Assembly (NCBI RefSeq): GCF_004366035.1
Contig: NZ_SOEE01000005.1
Location: 248,001-312,000, forward strand
Origin: Cytobacillus oceanisediminis
Lineage (GTDB): Bacteria; Bacillota; Bacilli; Bacillales; Cytobacillaceae
Length of the DNA: 64,000 nt
Direction: 5' to 3'
Made by a program: the position numbers and the translations under genes. The notes beneath the pieces were generated by a model that saw only the letters and a list, made by a program, of their open reading frames with translations, was not told where the DNA came from and did no database searches. Shown one piece after another: positions 56,382 through 64,000 of this stretch (positions within the stretch are counted from its first letter, which is position 1; each line of letters starts with the position of its first letter).

Positions 56382-57041
56382 TTATGTCATAAATATTTCA
56401 TAGAAAAAATCATTTAGGCCGCTTGCCAGCACCGGCAATACGGTGTTAAAAATTGGCTGGATGGTGTATTGATCCAGCGGTGTAATGACCAGGATAAGGA
56501 AAATAACGGAGCCATATGCCTCAAACTGAGTCATTTTCGGGCGAATATGGGCAGGCGCCAAATCCTCAATAATTCTGTAGCCATCAAGAGGCGGAAACGG
56601 CAGCAGGTTGAATACAAAAAGCACTAAATTCAGCTGAATAAAGATGTTCAGGAAATCTGCCACAAAAGCAGGAAATGAAGCGGCAAGTCCAGTTCCGGCA
56701 AGAGCATACCAGATGAAAAAACCCAGGACAGCCATTACCAGATTGGATATCGGTCCCGCAATTGAGACAGATATCCCGGCAAGCTTCGGATTTTTGAAAA
56801 AGAAGCGGTTAACCGGTACAGGCCTGGCCCATCCGAAACCTGCAATAAAAATCAGGATTGTTCCAATCGGGTCCAGATGCTGCATAGGATTTAGGGTTAA
56901 TCTACCCTGATCTTTTGCAGTGGGATCTCCAAATTTATAAGCCACATAGGCATGGGCAAATTCATGGACCGTAAAGGCGATCATCAACGTTACCGCGACA
57001 TAGGGAATCTCCCTGAGAGAAAACGCCAAAAATTGTTCCAA
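56382..57041 (-). CDS. ywhC: Site-2 protease-like M50 metallopeptidase (YwhC)
   Basis: A 219-residue polytopic membrane protease. The zinc motif HEFAH is at 26-30 in the first membrane segment (FTVHEFAHAYVAYKFGDPTA region). The third ligand lies in LLPFPPLDGYRI near residue 150. It belongs to the short rhomboid-like S2P subgroup without PDZ domain. The substrate is unknown. The start is TTG at 57041, 9 nt after AGAGGGAG. It precedes ywhD. Confidence 0.88.
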   Translation of the reverse strand: MEQFLAFSLREIPYVAVTLMIAFTVHEFAHAYVAYKFGDPTAKDQGRLTLNPMQHLDPIGTILIFIAGFGWARPVPVNRFFFKNPKLAGISVSIAGPISNLVMAVLGFFIWYALAGTGLAASFPAFVADFLNIFIQLNLVLFVFNLLPFPPLDGYRIIEDLAPAHIRPKMTQFEAYGSVIFLILVITPLDQYTIQPIFNTVLPVLASGLNDFFYEIFMT

Positions 57042-57221
57042 ATGCCAAAACTCCCTCTCCTGCCGGCTGAAAAGCCAGGCTTTATTTATACATACTATGT
57101 AGGAAAAGCCGATGCTATTTACCTAAAAGTATACATGAACGCCTGTTCAAAGGGAATCAGGCTTGCACATTGCAAGAAAAAGTGGAAAAATACAAGCATA
57201 AATAGTGAGGAGGTAAAGAAA

Positions 57222-57407
57222 ATGCCATACGTAACCGTTAAAATGCTTGAAGGCCGCACTGAAGAACAGAAAAAAGCGCTCGCTGAAAAAGTAACAGCTG
57301 CAGTAAGCGAAACGACTGGAGCCCCTGAAGATAAAATCGTTGTATTTATCGAAGAAATGTCCAAAAATCACTATGCTGTCGGCGGAAAACGCTTAAGCGA
57401 TCAGTAG
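57222..57407 (+). CDS. ywhB: 4-oxalocrotonate tautomerase family protein (YwhB)
   Basis: A 61-residue tautomerase with catalytic Pro directly after the initiator Met (MPYVTVKMLEGRT) and a conserved basic region. Family members are hexamers that move keto-enol protons. B. subtilis YwhB is the same size and lies at the same place. The ATG at 57222 follows GAGGAGG. The frame open to 56952 upstream is not part of the protein. Confidence 0.92.
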   Translation: MPYVTVKMLEGRTEEQKKALAEKVTAAVSETTGAPEDKIVVFIEEMSKNHYAVGGKRLSDQ

Positions 57408-57422
57408 AATTACTTATAAAGG

Positions 57423-57451
57423 GCAGTTTTCCATGCGGAAACTGCTTTTTT
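57423..57451 (+). terminator. Terminator after ywhB
   Basis: GCAGTTTTCC / GGAAACTGC stem (one bulged T) with a 4-nt loop, followed by TTTTTTT. Confidence 0.85.
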
Positions 57452-57477
57452 TATGGATTTTTCTAATTCAGAAGCTT

Positions 57478-57520
57478 TTTATGTGCGGATAGCTCAGATT
57501 TATGTGCAGATAGACTACCT
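57478..57520 (+). repeat. Two-unit 21-bp repeat (TTTATGTGCRGATAG)
   Basis: TTTATGTGCGGATAG and TTTATGTGCAGATAG start exactly 21 bp apart (ATGTGC at 57481 and 57502). This looks like a minimal member of the 21-bp-period array class. Confidence 0.5.
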
Positions 57521-57553
57521 TCCAGGAATTCAGCAAAAAGAAAAGCCAGGCGC

Positions 57554-58063
57554 TTAATGCAGCCCGGCTTTTTCTCTTAAGCTTCCAATATATTGATACG
57601 CCTGTTCCACTTCTTCATCCGTGTAGCGCTGTTTGCTTTTTAGGGTAAAGACTTTTTCTTTCACTTCTTCTTTTGGGAGGTCGTTAAAATAAAGGACTGT
57701 TGAGACGAGTTCAAGGAATCTTGCATTCTGGCCGTTCATATCAAGCAGGCAGTCCTGCAGGCTGGGCATTTCGACTGAATTAATGTCCAGAAATTCCTTG
57801 CCGGTTTCAGTAAGGGTGTACCGATACTGGTAATAGCCGCCCTTTTTTTCCTTTACTTCGTTTAAAAATCCCATGTTGCAGAGTTCTTCGACCCTTAGTG
57901 TCAATTCTTCCGAATATGGCCCGTAAAAGTGAAATTGAAATCTTTCCTGAAAGGGAAATGCGATGTTTTTGGCGATATAAATCATTTTCTGCAGCTTTTT
58001 CCGTCCCACGATTTCTTCAGAGACTGCAATGGCATGCATTAGTTTGGCGTGATCCTTTAACAA
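57554..58063 (-). CDS. ywgA: YwgA family protein
   Basis: A 169-residue protein of the YwgA family. It looks like a winged-helix/Panacea-type fold: MHAIAVSEEIVGRKKLQKMIYIAKNI at the start (landmark GRKKLQKMIYIA), followed by FYGPYSEEL. No enzymatic motif is visible and the function is unknown. The start is TTG at 58063, 10 nt after AGGAG. It overlaps a terminator-like hairpin at its 3-prime end and lies directly downstream of ywfO. Confidence 0.82.
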   Translation of the reverse strand: MLKDHAKLMHAIAVSEEIVGRKKLQKMIYIAKNIAFPFQERFQFHFYGPYSEELTLRVEELCNMGFLNEVKEKKGGYYQYRYTLTETGKEFLDINSVEMPSLQDCLLDMNGQNARFLELVSTVLYFNDLPKEEVKEKVFTLKSKQRYTDEEVEQAYQYIGSLREKAGLH

Positions 58064-58121
58064 AGCTCTTCATCTCCTACTCCGTTTTTTCCCGTATCTA
58101 TAGAAAACCAATTATGTAGTC

Positions 58122-59423
58122 TTAATCGATTTCCAGCAGCGTTCTAATCTGTTTTTTAATGTTTGGCTTTTTGCTGTCGTCTGCAATAAAATCAGCCGGA
58201 TAGTACAGCTTATGATCAGTGCGTCGCTTCCCGGAAATGGCATCCACGATCTCCGATTCACGGGAAAGCTCGCGGATATCCCCGTTTTTCAGCAGCAAAT
58301 GGATCGGCAATCTTTCTTCTTCCTCGCCCGGACGGTAAAAATCATAAGGCAAATCAGATGAAGAATCGACGACCAGGTAATATTCCGGATCGATGCCTGC
58401 CTTTTTGAACAAAGCCGACAGCTCCGTTAGCTTCTTGTACTCCTTCGCCGGGTCGAATTCCACATATTTATATAAATTCCGGTCCATAAATCGGCAGCAG
58501 AGATCTTTCAGTATCGGATCTTCTTCCTCCTGCCACATCTGAAAATAATAAAGAATAATAGCTTCATCGAGCTTTATATAATCTTCAAGAGTGATTTCAC
58601 CATTGAATAAAGAATAAAAATGGATTGGATCATATTTAAACCTGTATTTCTGTTCATGCAGATCTTTCGCGCGATGAAGGATTTTGGTCAGAATCACCTC
58701 GGCACTGCGTGTAACCGGGTGGAAATATACCTGCCAATACATCTGATACCGGCTCATAATGTAATCCTCAACGGCATGCATCCCGCTCTGCTTGATCACG
58801 ACCTGGTCTTCCCGCGGCCTCATGACACGAAGGATCCGCTCCATGTCAAAGTGGCCATAGCTGACACCTGTAAAATAAGCATCCCGCTGCAGATAATCCA
58901 TCCGGTCCGCATCAATCTGGCTGGAAATCAGGCTGACGACCAGTTTATTTTTAGAAGTTTTGGCAATCACATCTGCCACTTTCTGAGGAAAATCGGCACT
59001 TACCCTTGTGAGCACCTGATGGACCTCGGTATCGCCGAGAATGATTGCCCTCGTATAATGTTCATGATCGAGGTCGAATACTTTTTCGAAGGAGTGTGAG
59101 AACGGGCCGTGCCCCAAATCGTGGAGAAGTGCCGCGCATAAGGTCAGGATGCGGTCTTCTTCATCCCATTCCGGTCTGCCCAAAAAGACGTCATCGGAAA
59201 TGCGCCGTACAATCTCGTAAACACCGAGTGAGTGGTTAAAGCGGCTATGCTCAGCACCATGGAAGGTTAAATAAGTTGTCCCGAGCTGCTTAATTCTTCT
59301 AAGACGCTGAAACTCTTTTGTCCCGATTAAATCCCAGATTACTCTGTCCCTTACGTGTATGTAACGATGAACGGGATCTTTAAATACTTTTTCCTCACTT
59401 AACTTTTCCGCTGAATATGCCAT
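58122..59423 (-). CDS. ywfO: HD-domain phosphohydrolase YwfO
   Basis: A 433-residue HD-superfamily protein related to dGTPase and SAMHD1-like triphosphohydrolases. Metal ligands are seen as HSRFNHSLGVYE near residue 58, LLHDLGHGPFSHSFE near 94 and SSQIDADRMDYLQRDAYFTG near 165. The rest is helical. B. subtilis YwfO has been linked to (d)NTP hydrolysis. GGAGGGTAC precedes the ATG. Confidence 0.9.
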   Translation of the reverse strand: MAYSAEKLSEEKVFKDPVHRYIHVRDRVIWDLIGTKEFQRLRRIKQLGTTYLTFHGAEHSRFNHSLGVYEIVRRISDDVFLGRPEWDEEDRILTLCAALLHDLGHGPFSHSFEKVFDLDHEHYTRAIILGDTEVHQVLTRVSADFPQKVADVIAKTSKNKLVVSLISSQIDADRMDYLQRDAYFTGVSYGHFDMERILRVMRPREDQVVIKQSGMHAVEDYIMSRYQMYWQVYFHPVTRSAEVILTKILHRAKDLHEQKYRFKYDPIHFYSLFNGEITLEDYIKLDEAIILYYFQMWQEEEDPILKDLCCRFMDRNLYKYVEFDPAKEYKKLTELSALFKKAGIDPEYYLVVDSSSDLPYDFYRPGEEEERLPIHLLLKNGDIRELSRESEIVDAISGKRRTDHKLYYPADFIADDSKKPNIKKQIRTLLEID

Positions 59424-59667
59424 TCCGTACCCTCCGCTTTTCCTGTGTCCACACTTTTCGAACCTGCTGTTCCCAATTTTTGGCGTATACCTATTATATC
59501 CCGATTACGGTGTCAATTCATCACAAAATTCTCTGTTTTTCATGGCTGTTCGACAGAAACCGCGATACAGCAATCATCTGCCCTGGAAATATTTTTCGAC
59601 TTTTCTAAAAACGAATATTGCCTCCTAAGTCTATTTACCAATCGGAGCTCAATCATAAACTCAGGCA

Positions 59668-59713
59668 AAAAATAAAATCACCTCAGGACAGGAGTCAGGG
59701 TGATCTTTATTTT
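59668..59713 (-). terminator. Terminator after the DUF1450 gene
   Basis: AAATAAAATCACCT and AGGGTGATCTTTATTT arms form a long imperfect stem. The right arm overlaps the stop codon and a T-run follows on the minus strand. Confidence 0.7.
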
Positions 59714-59931
59714 TTCAGCTTTTTATTAATTTTCTCCATCAATTCCTCTTCCGTCAGTGCGGCAAGGGGACGGTTATTGACAAATGCAAATGTTTTTTTG
59801 CGGCCTGGCCCGCAATAGGACTGGCAGCCGACATCAATTTTTGCTTCAGGATCTATTTCTTTTAATTGCGGTATCAATGTCTTCAGATTTACAGCCTGAC
59901 AATCGTCGCAAACACGAAATTCGTTTGCCAT
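59707..59931 (-). CDS. DUF1450 protein (YuzB-like)
   Basis: A 74-residue protein with [18 protein letters not shown] at the start and [19 protein letters not shown] in the middle. The paired cysteines (CDDC and CQSYC) suggest a thioredoxin-like or iron-sulfur/zinc fold, as in the YuzB/DUF1450 family. Function unknown. AAAGGG precedes the ATG and a terminator follows, so it is monocistronic. Confidence 0.83.
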   Translation of the reverse strand: MANEFRVCDDCQAVNLKTLIPQLKEIDPEAKIDVGCQSYCGPGRKKTFAFVNNRPLAALTEEELMEKINKKLKK

Positions 59932-60312
59932 TTTATTACAACCCTTTCTGCGGTCAATCTTTTATATTATGCGCTCCCCATTCCAGGAGCTTTAACAGCG
60001 CATTTCGCGCCTCGTCATCTTCTTCGTTAAAGCATGTCCGCTGCAAAGCATTCCTATTCAGATAAAAAGGACTGCCCTGCCAACTGCTACAGGCTATTTT
60101 AAAACTTATCCAGCTCTATTGCAAGCTGTAATCATTAACTTCGGTGGTGAATCTTAGTAATCTTCACAAAACCGCCATACGTATCTAGCGAAAAATAAAA
60201 TTTTTAAAAAATCTACTATCCTTTTAATCACCTTTGTATAAAATCTGCCAAGTTTGTCCATCCTTTAACTAAGGCAACAGCAAAAAGTAATAATTTAGGG
60301 AGCTGAGGTTAT
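59932..60312. other. Intergenic gap upstream of rsfA
   Basis: 381 bp. No gene with a start codon was found. On the minus strand a short frame without start ends ...[14 protein letters not shown] at about 59963 and could be a gene remnant. The rsfA-proximal part is AT-rich and should contain its promoter, which I could not assign to a sigma factor. Confidence 0.4.
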
Positions 60313-61065
60313 ATGAAAGTACGTCAGGACGCTTGGACAGATGAAAACGATTTATTGCTGGCAGAAACCGTTTTGCGGCATGTGAGGGAAGGCAGCACTC
60401 AGTTAAACGCTTTTGAGGAAGTCGGGGACAAGCTAAACCGCACATCTGCGGCATGCGGATTCCGCTGGAACGCTGTGGTGAGGCACCAGTATGAAAAAGC
60501 ACTTCAGTTAGCCAAGAAACAGCGCAAGCAGAGACAAAGAATGCTAGGAAAGGATCAGGGCGGCAAAAAGAAACTCTTATACTCTCCGCCAGTTCCAACT
60601 ATGCAGGAGGTTGAAGCAGCGCCAATTAAGACAAATGCGATTGTACCGCCGTCACCGGCAGATTTTTACGAAGAGCGTACAGAGGATGAATCGCATGCCC
60701 AAACAGAGACGGTCTCATCCTACACCTATTCAGAGCCGGTTTATACTGCGCCTGCACAGCTGGATATGGATACCGTTATCACATACTTGCAAACATTAAA
60801 TCATTCAGGCATTCAGCTTGATATACTAAAGAGTGAGAATGAAAGATTGAAGCGCGAAAATGCGGATCTAAGAAGCCGGAATGAAGAGCTTGAAAGCAAA
60901 ATCGGCGAATTGGAGCAGAATACGGTAACCATTCAGGAAGATTACGAGACACTGATGAAAATCATGAACAGAGCCCGCAATTTTGTTCTGTTTGATGAAG
61001 AAGAAAGGCCGGCATCCAAGTTTAAAATGGACCGCAACGGCAATTTGGAGAGAGTAGCTGAATAG
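60313..61065 (+). CDS. rsfA: Prespore-specific transcriptional regulator RsfA
   Basis: A 250-residue protein. The N-terminal 60 residues form a Myb/SANT-like helix-turn-helix ([21 protein letters not shown] with regularly spaced tryptophan, [18 protein letters not shown]). A basic patch and a proline-rich linker follow, then a coiled coil (about residues 175-225, [20 protein letters not shown] as landmark). It matches the RsfA family, which tunes sigma-F-dependent genes in the forespore. GGAGCTGAGG precedes the ATG. It is monocistronic with a strong terminator. Confidence 0.92.
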   Translation: MKVRQDAWTDENDLLLAETVLRHVREGSTQLNAFEEVGDKLNRTSAACGFRWNAVVRHQYEKALQLAKKQRKQRQRMLGKDQGGKKKLLYSPPVPTMQEVEAAPIKTNAIVPPSPADFYEERTEDESHAQTETVSSYTYSEPVYTAPAQLDMDTVITYLQTLNHSGIQLDILKSENERLKRENADLRSRNEELESKIGELEQNTVTIQEDYETLMKIMNRARNFVLFDEEERPASKFKMDRNGNLERVAE

Positions 61066-61067
61066 AA

Positions 61068-61110
61068 AAGCTAAAAGCGCCTTGCCCGCCAAAGGGTGCA
61101 GGCGCTGAAA
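61068..61110 (+). repeat. Family A-related short hairpin repeat after rsfA
   Basis: AAAAGCTAAAAGCGCCTTGCCC followed by AGGCGCTGAAAG resembles the ends of family A. AGCGCCT and AGGCGCT pair. Confidence 0.4.
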
Positions 61111-61171
61111 GTTCCAACAAAAAGGGTGTTCCCGGCAGCGGGAGCAGGAGAAAATGGCAGCAATTCCTTTC

Positions 61172-61210
61172 AAGGAGGGCCGCAGATCGTTTATGACTGC
61201 GGCTCTTCTT
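61172..61210. terminator. Terminator between rsfA and lipL
   Basis: AAGGAGGGCCGCAG / CTGCGGCTCTTCTT 14-bp stem with two wobble pairs and an 11-nt loop, then TTATTTATT on the plus strand, between convergent genes. Confidence 0.8.
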
Positions 61211-61214
61211 TTAT

Positions 61215-62063
61215 TTATTCGCTGCCAAGTATTTTCTCATTTCGCTCCATCACACGGCGGTAATAGGCTTCAAACAAACCAGCTTCCACATTTGTCAGCT
61301 GCCCTGCATAAAGGCGGCCCGCTTTCTTTTTCAATGACTGCAAAAAGCGGAGCATCACATCCTGTACTTTCAGCTCTGTACCCAGTAATTCCGATAGTGA
61401 TGCCATCACAGCCGGCTGAATTTCAGGGTACTGGAACTTTGTCTGTTCTTCTTTTTTTGCAAGGGAATAGAATTTGCCAATCAAATCGGCCCGCCCACTT
61501 CCTCTGCCATCCACGCACAGATAGATCTGGACCGCCACGCCATTGCGGAGGCGCCTTTGCGAGATGCCGGCAAACTTTTGTCCCCCTATGCTTAAATCAT
61601 AGCTTCCCGGGCAATAGGAGCCGACAATTTCACGCGCTTCTATTTCTATATTAAAATCGGAAAACATCTCCTGGATGAGCATCCACATCGCATCATATCC
61701 GCGGTTTATGTCTATTCCTTTTTCACTTTCAGGAAATATCAGCGAAATATTCAGGACCCCTTGATCCAGGACAACTGCCAGACCGCCGGAATTTCGTACG
61801 ATCACATCATATCCCTGGCTTTTTAAAAAATGGATGCCTTCAGTTAAAAAAGGAAGCTTCGTATCCTGGATTCCAAGCACAATTGTATTATGGTGAACCC
61901 ATGTCCTCGCAGTCGCAGGCGCCTCACCCGATCCTACAGAAGCACAAAGTGTATCGTCCATCCCGAAAGAGTGCAGGGCATTTAAGTGGATGCCTGCAGC
62001 AGATTGATCAATGACCCTCCATTCTTCCTGAAACAGCAAGTCTTGTAGCGAATTCATCTTCAT
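61215..62063 (-). CDS. lipL: Octanoyl-[GcvH]:protein N-octanoyltransferase LipL
   Basis: A 282-residue amidotransferase of the LplA/LipB fold that moves octanoyl from GcvH to E2 subunits in lipoate synthesis. The active-site Cys151 ([10 protein letters not shown]) and Lys163 ([12 protein letters not shown]) are present, with the substrate loop [10 protein letters not shown] near residue 90. AAAAGGGG precedes the ATG at 62063. It is B. subtilis ywfL by position. Confidence 0.93.
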   Translation of the reverse strand: MKMNSLQDLLFQEEWRVIDQSAAGIHLNALHSFGMDDTLCASVGSGEAPATARTWVHHNTIVLGIQDTKLPFLTEGIHFLKSQGYDVIVRNSGGLAVVLDQGVLNISLIFPESEKGIDINRGYDAMWMLIQEMFSDFNIEIEAREIVGSYCPGSYDLSIGGQKFAGISQRRLRNGVAVQIYLCVDGRGSGRADLIGKFYSLAKKEEQTKFQYPEIQPAVMASLSELLGTELKVQDVMLRFLQSLKKKAGRLYAGQLTNVEAGLFEAYYRRVMERNEKILGSE

Positions 62064-62089
62064 TTGATCCCCTTTTGCCGTTATTTCGA

Positions 62090-62225
62090 GTTAATCGGCA
62101 GAATTTATCTATTTGGTGGCAATTTAACGGCCAAATCAGCTAGTTTATCAGCCTAAGTTATAGGTTTATCGGCCAAATATGACACTTTAACGGCCAAACT
62201 TGAGCCTTTATCGGCCAATGGCCCA
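62090..62225 (+). repeat. 21-bp-period repeat array with TTTATCGGCCAAA core (62.1 kb)
   Basis: The last five cores start exactly 21 bp apart (62126, 62147, 62168, 62189 and 62210): TTTAACGGCCAAA, TTTATCAGCCTAA, TTTATCGGCCAAA, TTTAACGGCCAAA and TTTATCGGCCAAT. Looser units precede them. It occupies the pta-lipL gap and is the most regular of the arrays in this window. Confidence 0.8.
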
Positions 62226-62247
62226 TAACAGATACATTATAGCAAAA

Positions 62248-62271
62248 AAGCCAGTCACAAGGGACCGGCTT
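62248..62271 (-). terminator. Terminator after pta
   Basis: Minus strand AAGCCGGTC / GACTGGCTT with a 6-nt loop, followed by TTTTGC. Confidence 0.75.
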
Positions 62272-62284
62272 CTCAGCTGCTGTA

Positions 62285-63262
62285 TTATTGATGTAAAGCT
62301 TGAGCTGCAGTAATTAAAGCAAGCTTGTAAACGTCTTCCTCGTTGCAGCCGCGGGACAGGTCATTAACCGGGCGGTTCAAGCCTTGAAGGATTGGTCCCA
62401 CTGCTTCGAAGTTTCCTAGGCGCTGGGCAATTTTGTAGCCGATGTTTCCGGCTTCCAGGCTAGGGAAAACAAATACATTCGCATCACCCTGGATTGGCGA
62501 ATCCGGAGCTTTTTTCTCAGCTACCGATGGAACGAATGCTGCATCAAACTGGAATTCCCCATCGATGATCAATAGCGGATCACGAATCTTAGCCGCTTCA
62601 AGTGCCGCCGAAACTTTTTCCGTTTCAGGAGACTTGGCAGAGCCCTTTGTTGAAAAGCTCAGCATGGCCACACGCGGTTCGATATCGAACATTCTGGCTG
62701 TCTTCGAGCTTTCAATCGCGATTTCCGCCAGGTCCTGGCTGTCAGGTGAGATGTTGATGGCACAATCGGCAAAAACATATTTCTCATCGTCACGGACCAT
62801 GATGAATACACCAGATGTTTTGCGTACGCCTTCTTTTGTTTTAATGATTTGAAGAGCCGGTCTCACTGTGTCAGCTGTCGAATGAGCTGCCCCGCTCACA
62901 AGGCCGTCTGCTTTGTTCGCATAAACAAGCATGGTTCCGAAATAGTTTTCATCAAGAAGGATTTTGCGCGCATCTTCTTCTGTCGCTTTGCCTTTGCGTC
63001 TTTCAACAAATGCAGCCACAAGCTCATCCATCATCAGGAAGTTATTTGGATCATAAATTTCAGCTGATTCCAGGCTGATATCCATGTCCTTTGCTTTCGC
63101 TTCAATTTCTGCAATGTTTCCAATAAGGATCGGAGTGATGATTTTTTCCGCAGCCAATCTGCCCGCAGCCGCTAAAATGCGCTCATCCTGTCCTTCAGGA
63201 AATACGATTCTTAGATTCTGCCCTGTTACTTTTTCTTTCAATACTGTGAATAAGTCACTCAT
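62285..63262 (-). CDS. pta: Phosphate acetyltransferase
   Basis: A 325-residue enzyme that interconverts acetyl-CoA and acetyl phosphate in overflow metabolism. It is the short PTA domain without the DRTGG regulatory part. Landmarks are IVFPEGQDERIL, DGLVSGAAHSTADTVRPAL and ALEAGNIGYKIAQRLG. TAGGAGGA precedes the ATG. A cre site and promoter lie upstream, placed for activation by CcpA, as known for B. subtilis pta. Confidence 0.96.
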   Translation of the reverse strand: MSDLFTVLKEKVTGQNLRIVFPEGQDERILAAAGRLAAEKIITPILIGNIAEIEAKAKDMDISLESAEIYDPNNFLMMDELVAAFVERRKGKATEEDARKILLDENYFGTMLVYANKADGLVSGAAHSTADTVRPALQIIKTKEGVRKTSGVFIMVRDDEKYVFADCAINISPDSQDLAEIAIESSKTARMFDIEPRVAMLSFSTKGSAKSPETEKVSAALEAAKIRDPLLIIDGEFQFDAAFVPSVAEKKAPDSPIQGDANVFVFPSLEAGNIGYKIAQRLGNFEAVGPILQGLNRPVNDLSRGCNEEDVYKLALITAAQALHQ

Positions 63263-63327
63263 GATAATTCCTCCTACGGCACTATATTTCCGTTCAACTC
63301 AATAGAAATTCTTCTATATACTCCCTT

Positions 63328-63355
63328 AGAATACTCTTCATCCTAAGAATTTCAA
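63328..63355 (-). promoter_or_regulatory. pta promoter
   Basis: Minus strand TTGAAA (63355-63350), 16-bp spacer, TATTCT (63333-63328), about 65 bp before the start codon. Confidence 0.6.
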
Positions 63356-63367
63356 GGAGTTCCCATA

Positions 63368-63383
63368 CTGTTAGCGTTTACAA
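63368..63383 (-). promoter_or_regulatory. Catabolite-responsive element (cre) for CcpA activation of pta
   Basis: Minus strand TTGTAAACGCTAACAG fits WTGNAARCGNWWWCAW at every position except the last. Its centre is about 55 bp upstream of the predicted transcript start. That is the position from which CcpA activates, rather than represses, in B. subtilis pta and ackA. Confidence 0.75.
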
Positions 63384-63497
63384 ATAAAAAGTTTTTGTTT
63401 TCGGTATATTCCCAATAATAAATACCCCTTCTGCTGCATATCTTCATACCTTTTTTAAGATATCCATAATCCCCTCTTTGTAAACGGGATTTTGCGG

Positions 63498-63544
63498 TGA
63501 CAGACACCTGTACTAGTTCCGCAAATTGGTATAGGTGCCTGTCA
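63498..63544. repeat. Large intergenic inverted repeat (TGACAG-CACCT element)
   Basis: TGACAGACACCTGTA (63498-63512) and TATAGGTGCCTGTCA (63530-63544) pair over 15 bp with one wobble and one mismatch around a 17-nt loop. There is no T-run. Elements with GGTGCCTGTCA ends are, from memory, common between genes in several bacilli. The rest of the gap 63263-63645 holds the pta promoter and cre. Confidence 0.55.
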
Positions 63545-63645
63545 TCCTGCTGAATTCCAACATTTCAAGTTTTGTACACATGTTAATTGGAGAAACTATG
63601 TTATAGTAATGATGAGAATTTTAGTACATATTAGGAGTGATTATA

Positions 63646-64000
63646 ATGAGTGAAGCAGCAGTAACGCTTGATGGCTGGTATTGTTTACATGACTTCCGCA
63701 CAGTTGACTGGACAACTTGGAAAATGGCTCCCAGCGAAGAGCGCCAGGCAGCGATCCACGAATTTATGGCCCTAGTGGACAAGTGGAATACAACACAAAG
63801 CGAGAAAAACGGCAGCCATGCCCTTTATACAATTGTCGGCCAAAAAGCTGATTTTATGATGATGATCTTAAGGCCTACAATGGAAGAGCTAAATGAAATT
63901 GAAAACGAATTCAACAAAACTAAGTTAGCTGAATTCACGATTCCGGCTCATTCATATGTTTCTGTTGTCGAGCTGAGCAACTACCTGCCGGCCGGAGAAG
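63646..64000 (+). CDS. hemQ: Coproheme decarboxylase HemQ (YwfI), C-terminus beyond window
   Basis: The first 118 codons of the chlorite-dismutase-fold enzyme that makes haem b from coproheme III in Gram-positive bacteria. [20 protein letters not shown], then [34 protein letters not shown] (landmarks WYCLHDFR and GQKADFM) are typical. The catalytic and haem-ligand residues lie beyond the window. TTAGGAG precedes the ATG at 63646. It is divergent from pta, as in B. subtilis ywfI. Confidence 0.93.
   Translation, partial: MSEAAVTLDGWYCLHDFRTVDWTTWKMAPSEERQAAIHEFMALVDKWNTTQSEKNGSHALYTIVGQKADFMMMILRPTMEELNEIENEFNKTKLAEFTIPAHSYVSVVELSNYLPAGE

Noticed and set aside
59963-60120. Minus-strand frame ending ...[14 protein letters not shown] before rsfA
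   Set aside because: The peptide looks protein-like but has no start codon after the preceding stop and no recognisable homologue, so at most it is a remnant. It is recorded in the gap entry only.
62090-62225. CRISPR array in the pta-lipL gap
   Set aside because: The 21-bp period includes the repeat itself, leaving only about 8 bp between cores. Cores vary and no cas genes are present.

Overview
The window looks like a chromosomal segment from a spore-forming member of the Bacillaceae. Gene order and protein sequences follow the Bacillus subtilis block that runs from ywlE through spoIIR, prfA, rho, spo0F, pyrG, acdA, clsB, argS, speE, pbpG, rsfA and pta to hemQ. The gene content (spoIIR, spo0F, rsfA, gsiB, a YhcN-type lipoprotein) and the Bacillus-type expression signals agree with this. 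Insertions relative to B. subtilis (a TRAP hexuronate operon, a B12-dependent icmF module, several intergenic repeat families) suggest a relative such as the Cytobacillus/Mesobacillus group. The species is not determined.

Layout. 1-6650: chemoreceptor fragment, ywlE, mntP, ywlC, a DnaA-box cluster, ywlB, gsiB, spoIIR, prmC and prfA. 6862-8959: a gntR plus drug/metabolite exporter pair and a sporulation-type lipoprotein. 9212-18080: tdk, rpmE, rho, glpX, murA paralogue, tal, fbaA, spo0F and ywjG. 18083-28899: a 12-gene aldonate/hexuronate cluster, all on the minus strand. It runs from a LacI-type repressor gene with a triple operator through kdgK, a SIS-domain isomerase, an Ldh2-type dehydrogenase, a TRAP transporter, a zinc dehydrogenase, kdgA, uxuA and uxuB to an HPS-like gene. 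28957-31461: pyrG with its leader attenuator, and rpoE. 32227-43773: an acyl-CoA degradation region (icmF, tetR, two acyl-CoA dehydrogenases, hydroxyacyl-CoA dehydrogenase, thiolase, fadF under a FadR-type operator). 43929-52922: clsB, uvsE, cysteine dioxygenase, an EamA exporter, an XapX protein, argS, ywiB, speB and speE. 53338-64000: pbpG, ywhD, ywhC, ywhB, ywgA, ywfO, a DUF1450 protein, rsfA, lipL, pta (with cre) and hemQ (cut by the window end).

How the parts work together. The hexuronate cluster forms a route from imported sugar acid to 2-keto-3-deoxygluconate, then KDPG, then pyruvate and glyceraldehyde-3-phosphate. It lacks an uronate isomerase, which favours an aldonate such as L-gulonate or D-mannonate as the imported substrate (inference). 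The acyl-CoA region encodes the steps of beta-oxidation, an electron outlet to quinone (FadF) and a mutase linking branched and straight C4 acyl-CoAs.

The most unusual signals are non-coding: (1) several intergenic arrays of degenerate repeats with about a 21-bp period, (2) a dense DnaA-box cluster at ywlC/ywlB, (3) three exact 13-bp operator units before the lacI-type gene, (4) a multi-hairpin region downstream of speB, and (5) two dispersed repeat families. No tRNA, rRNA, CRISPR array, transposase or prophage gene was seen.
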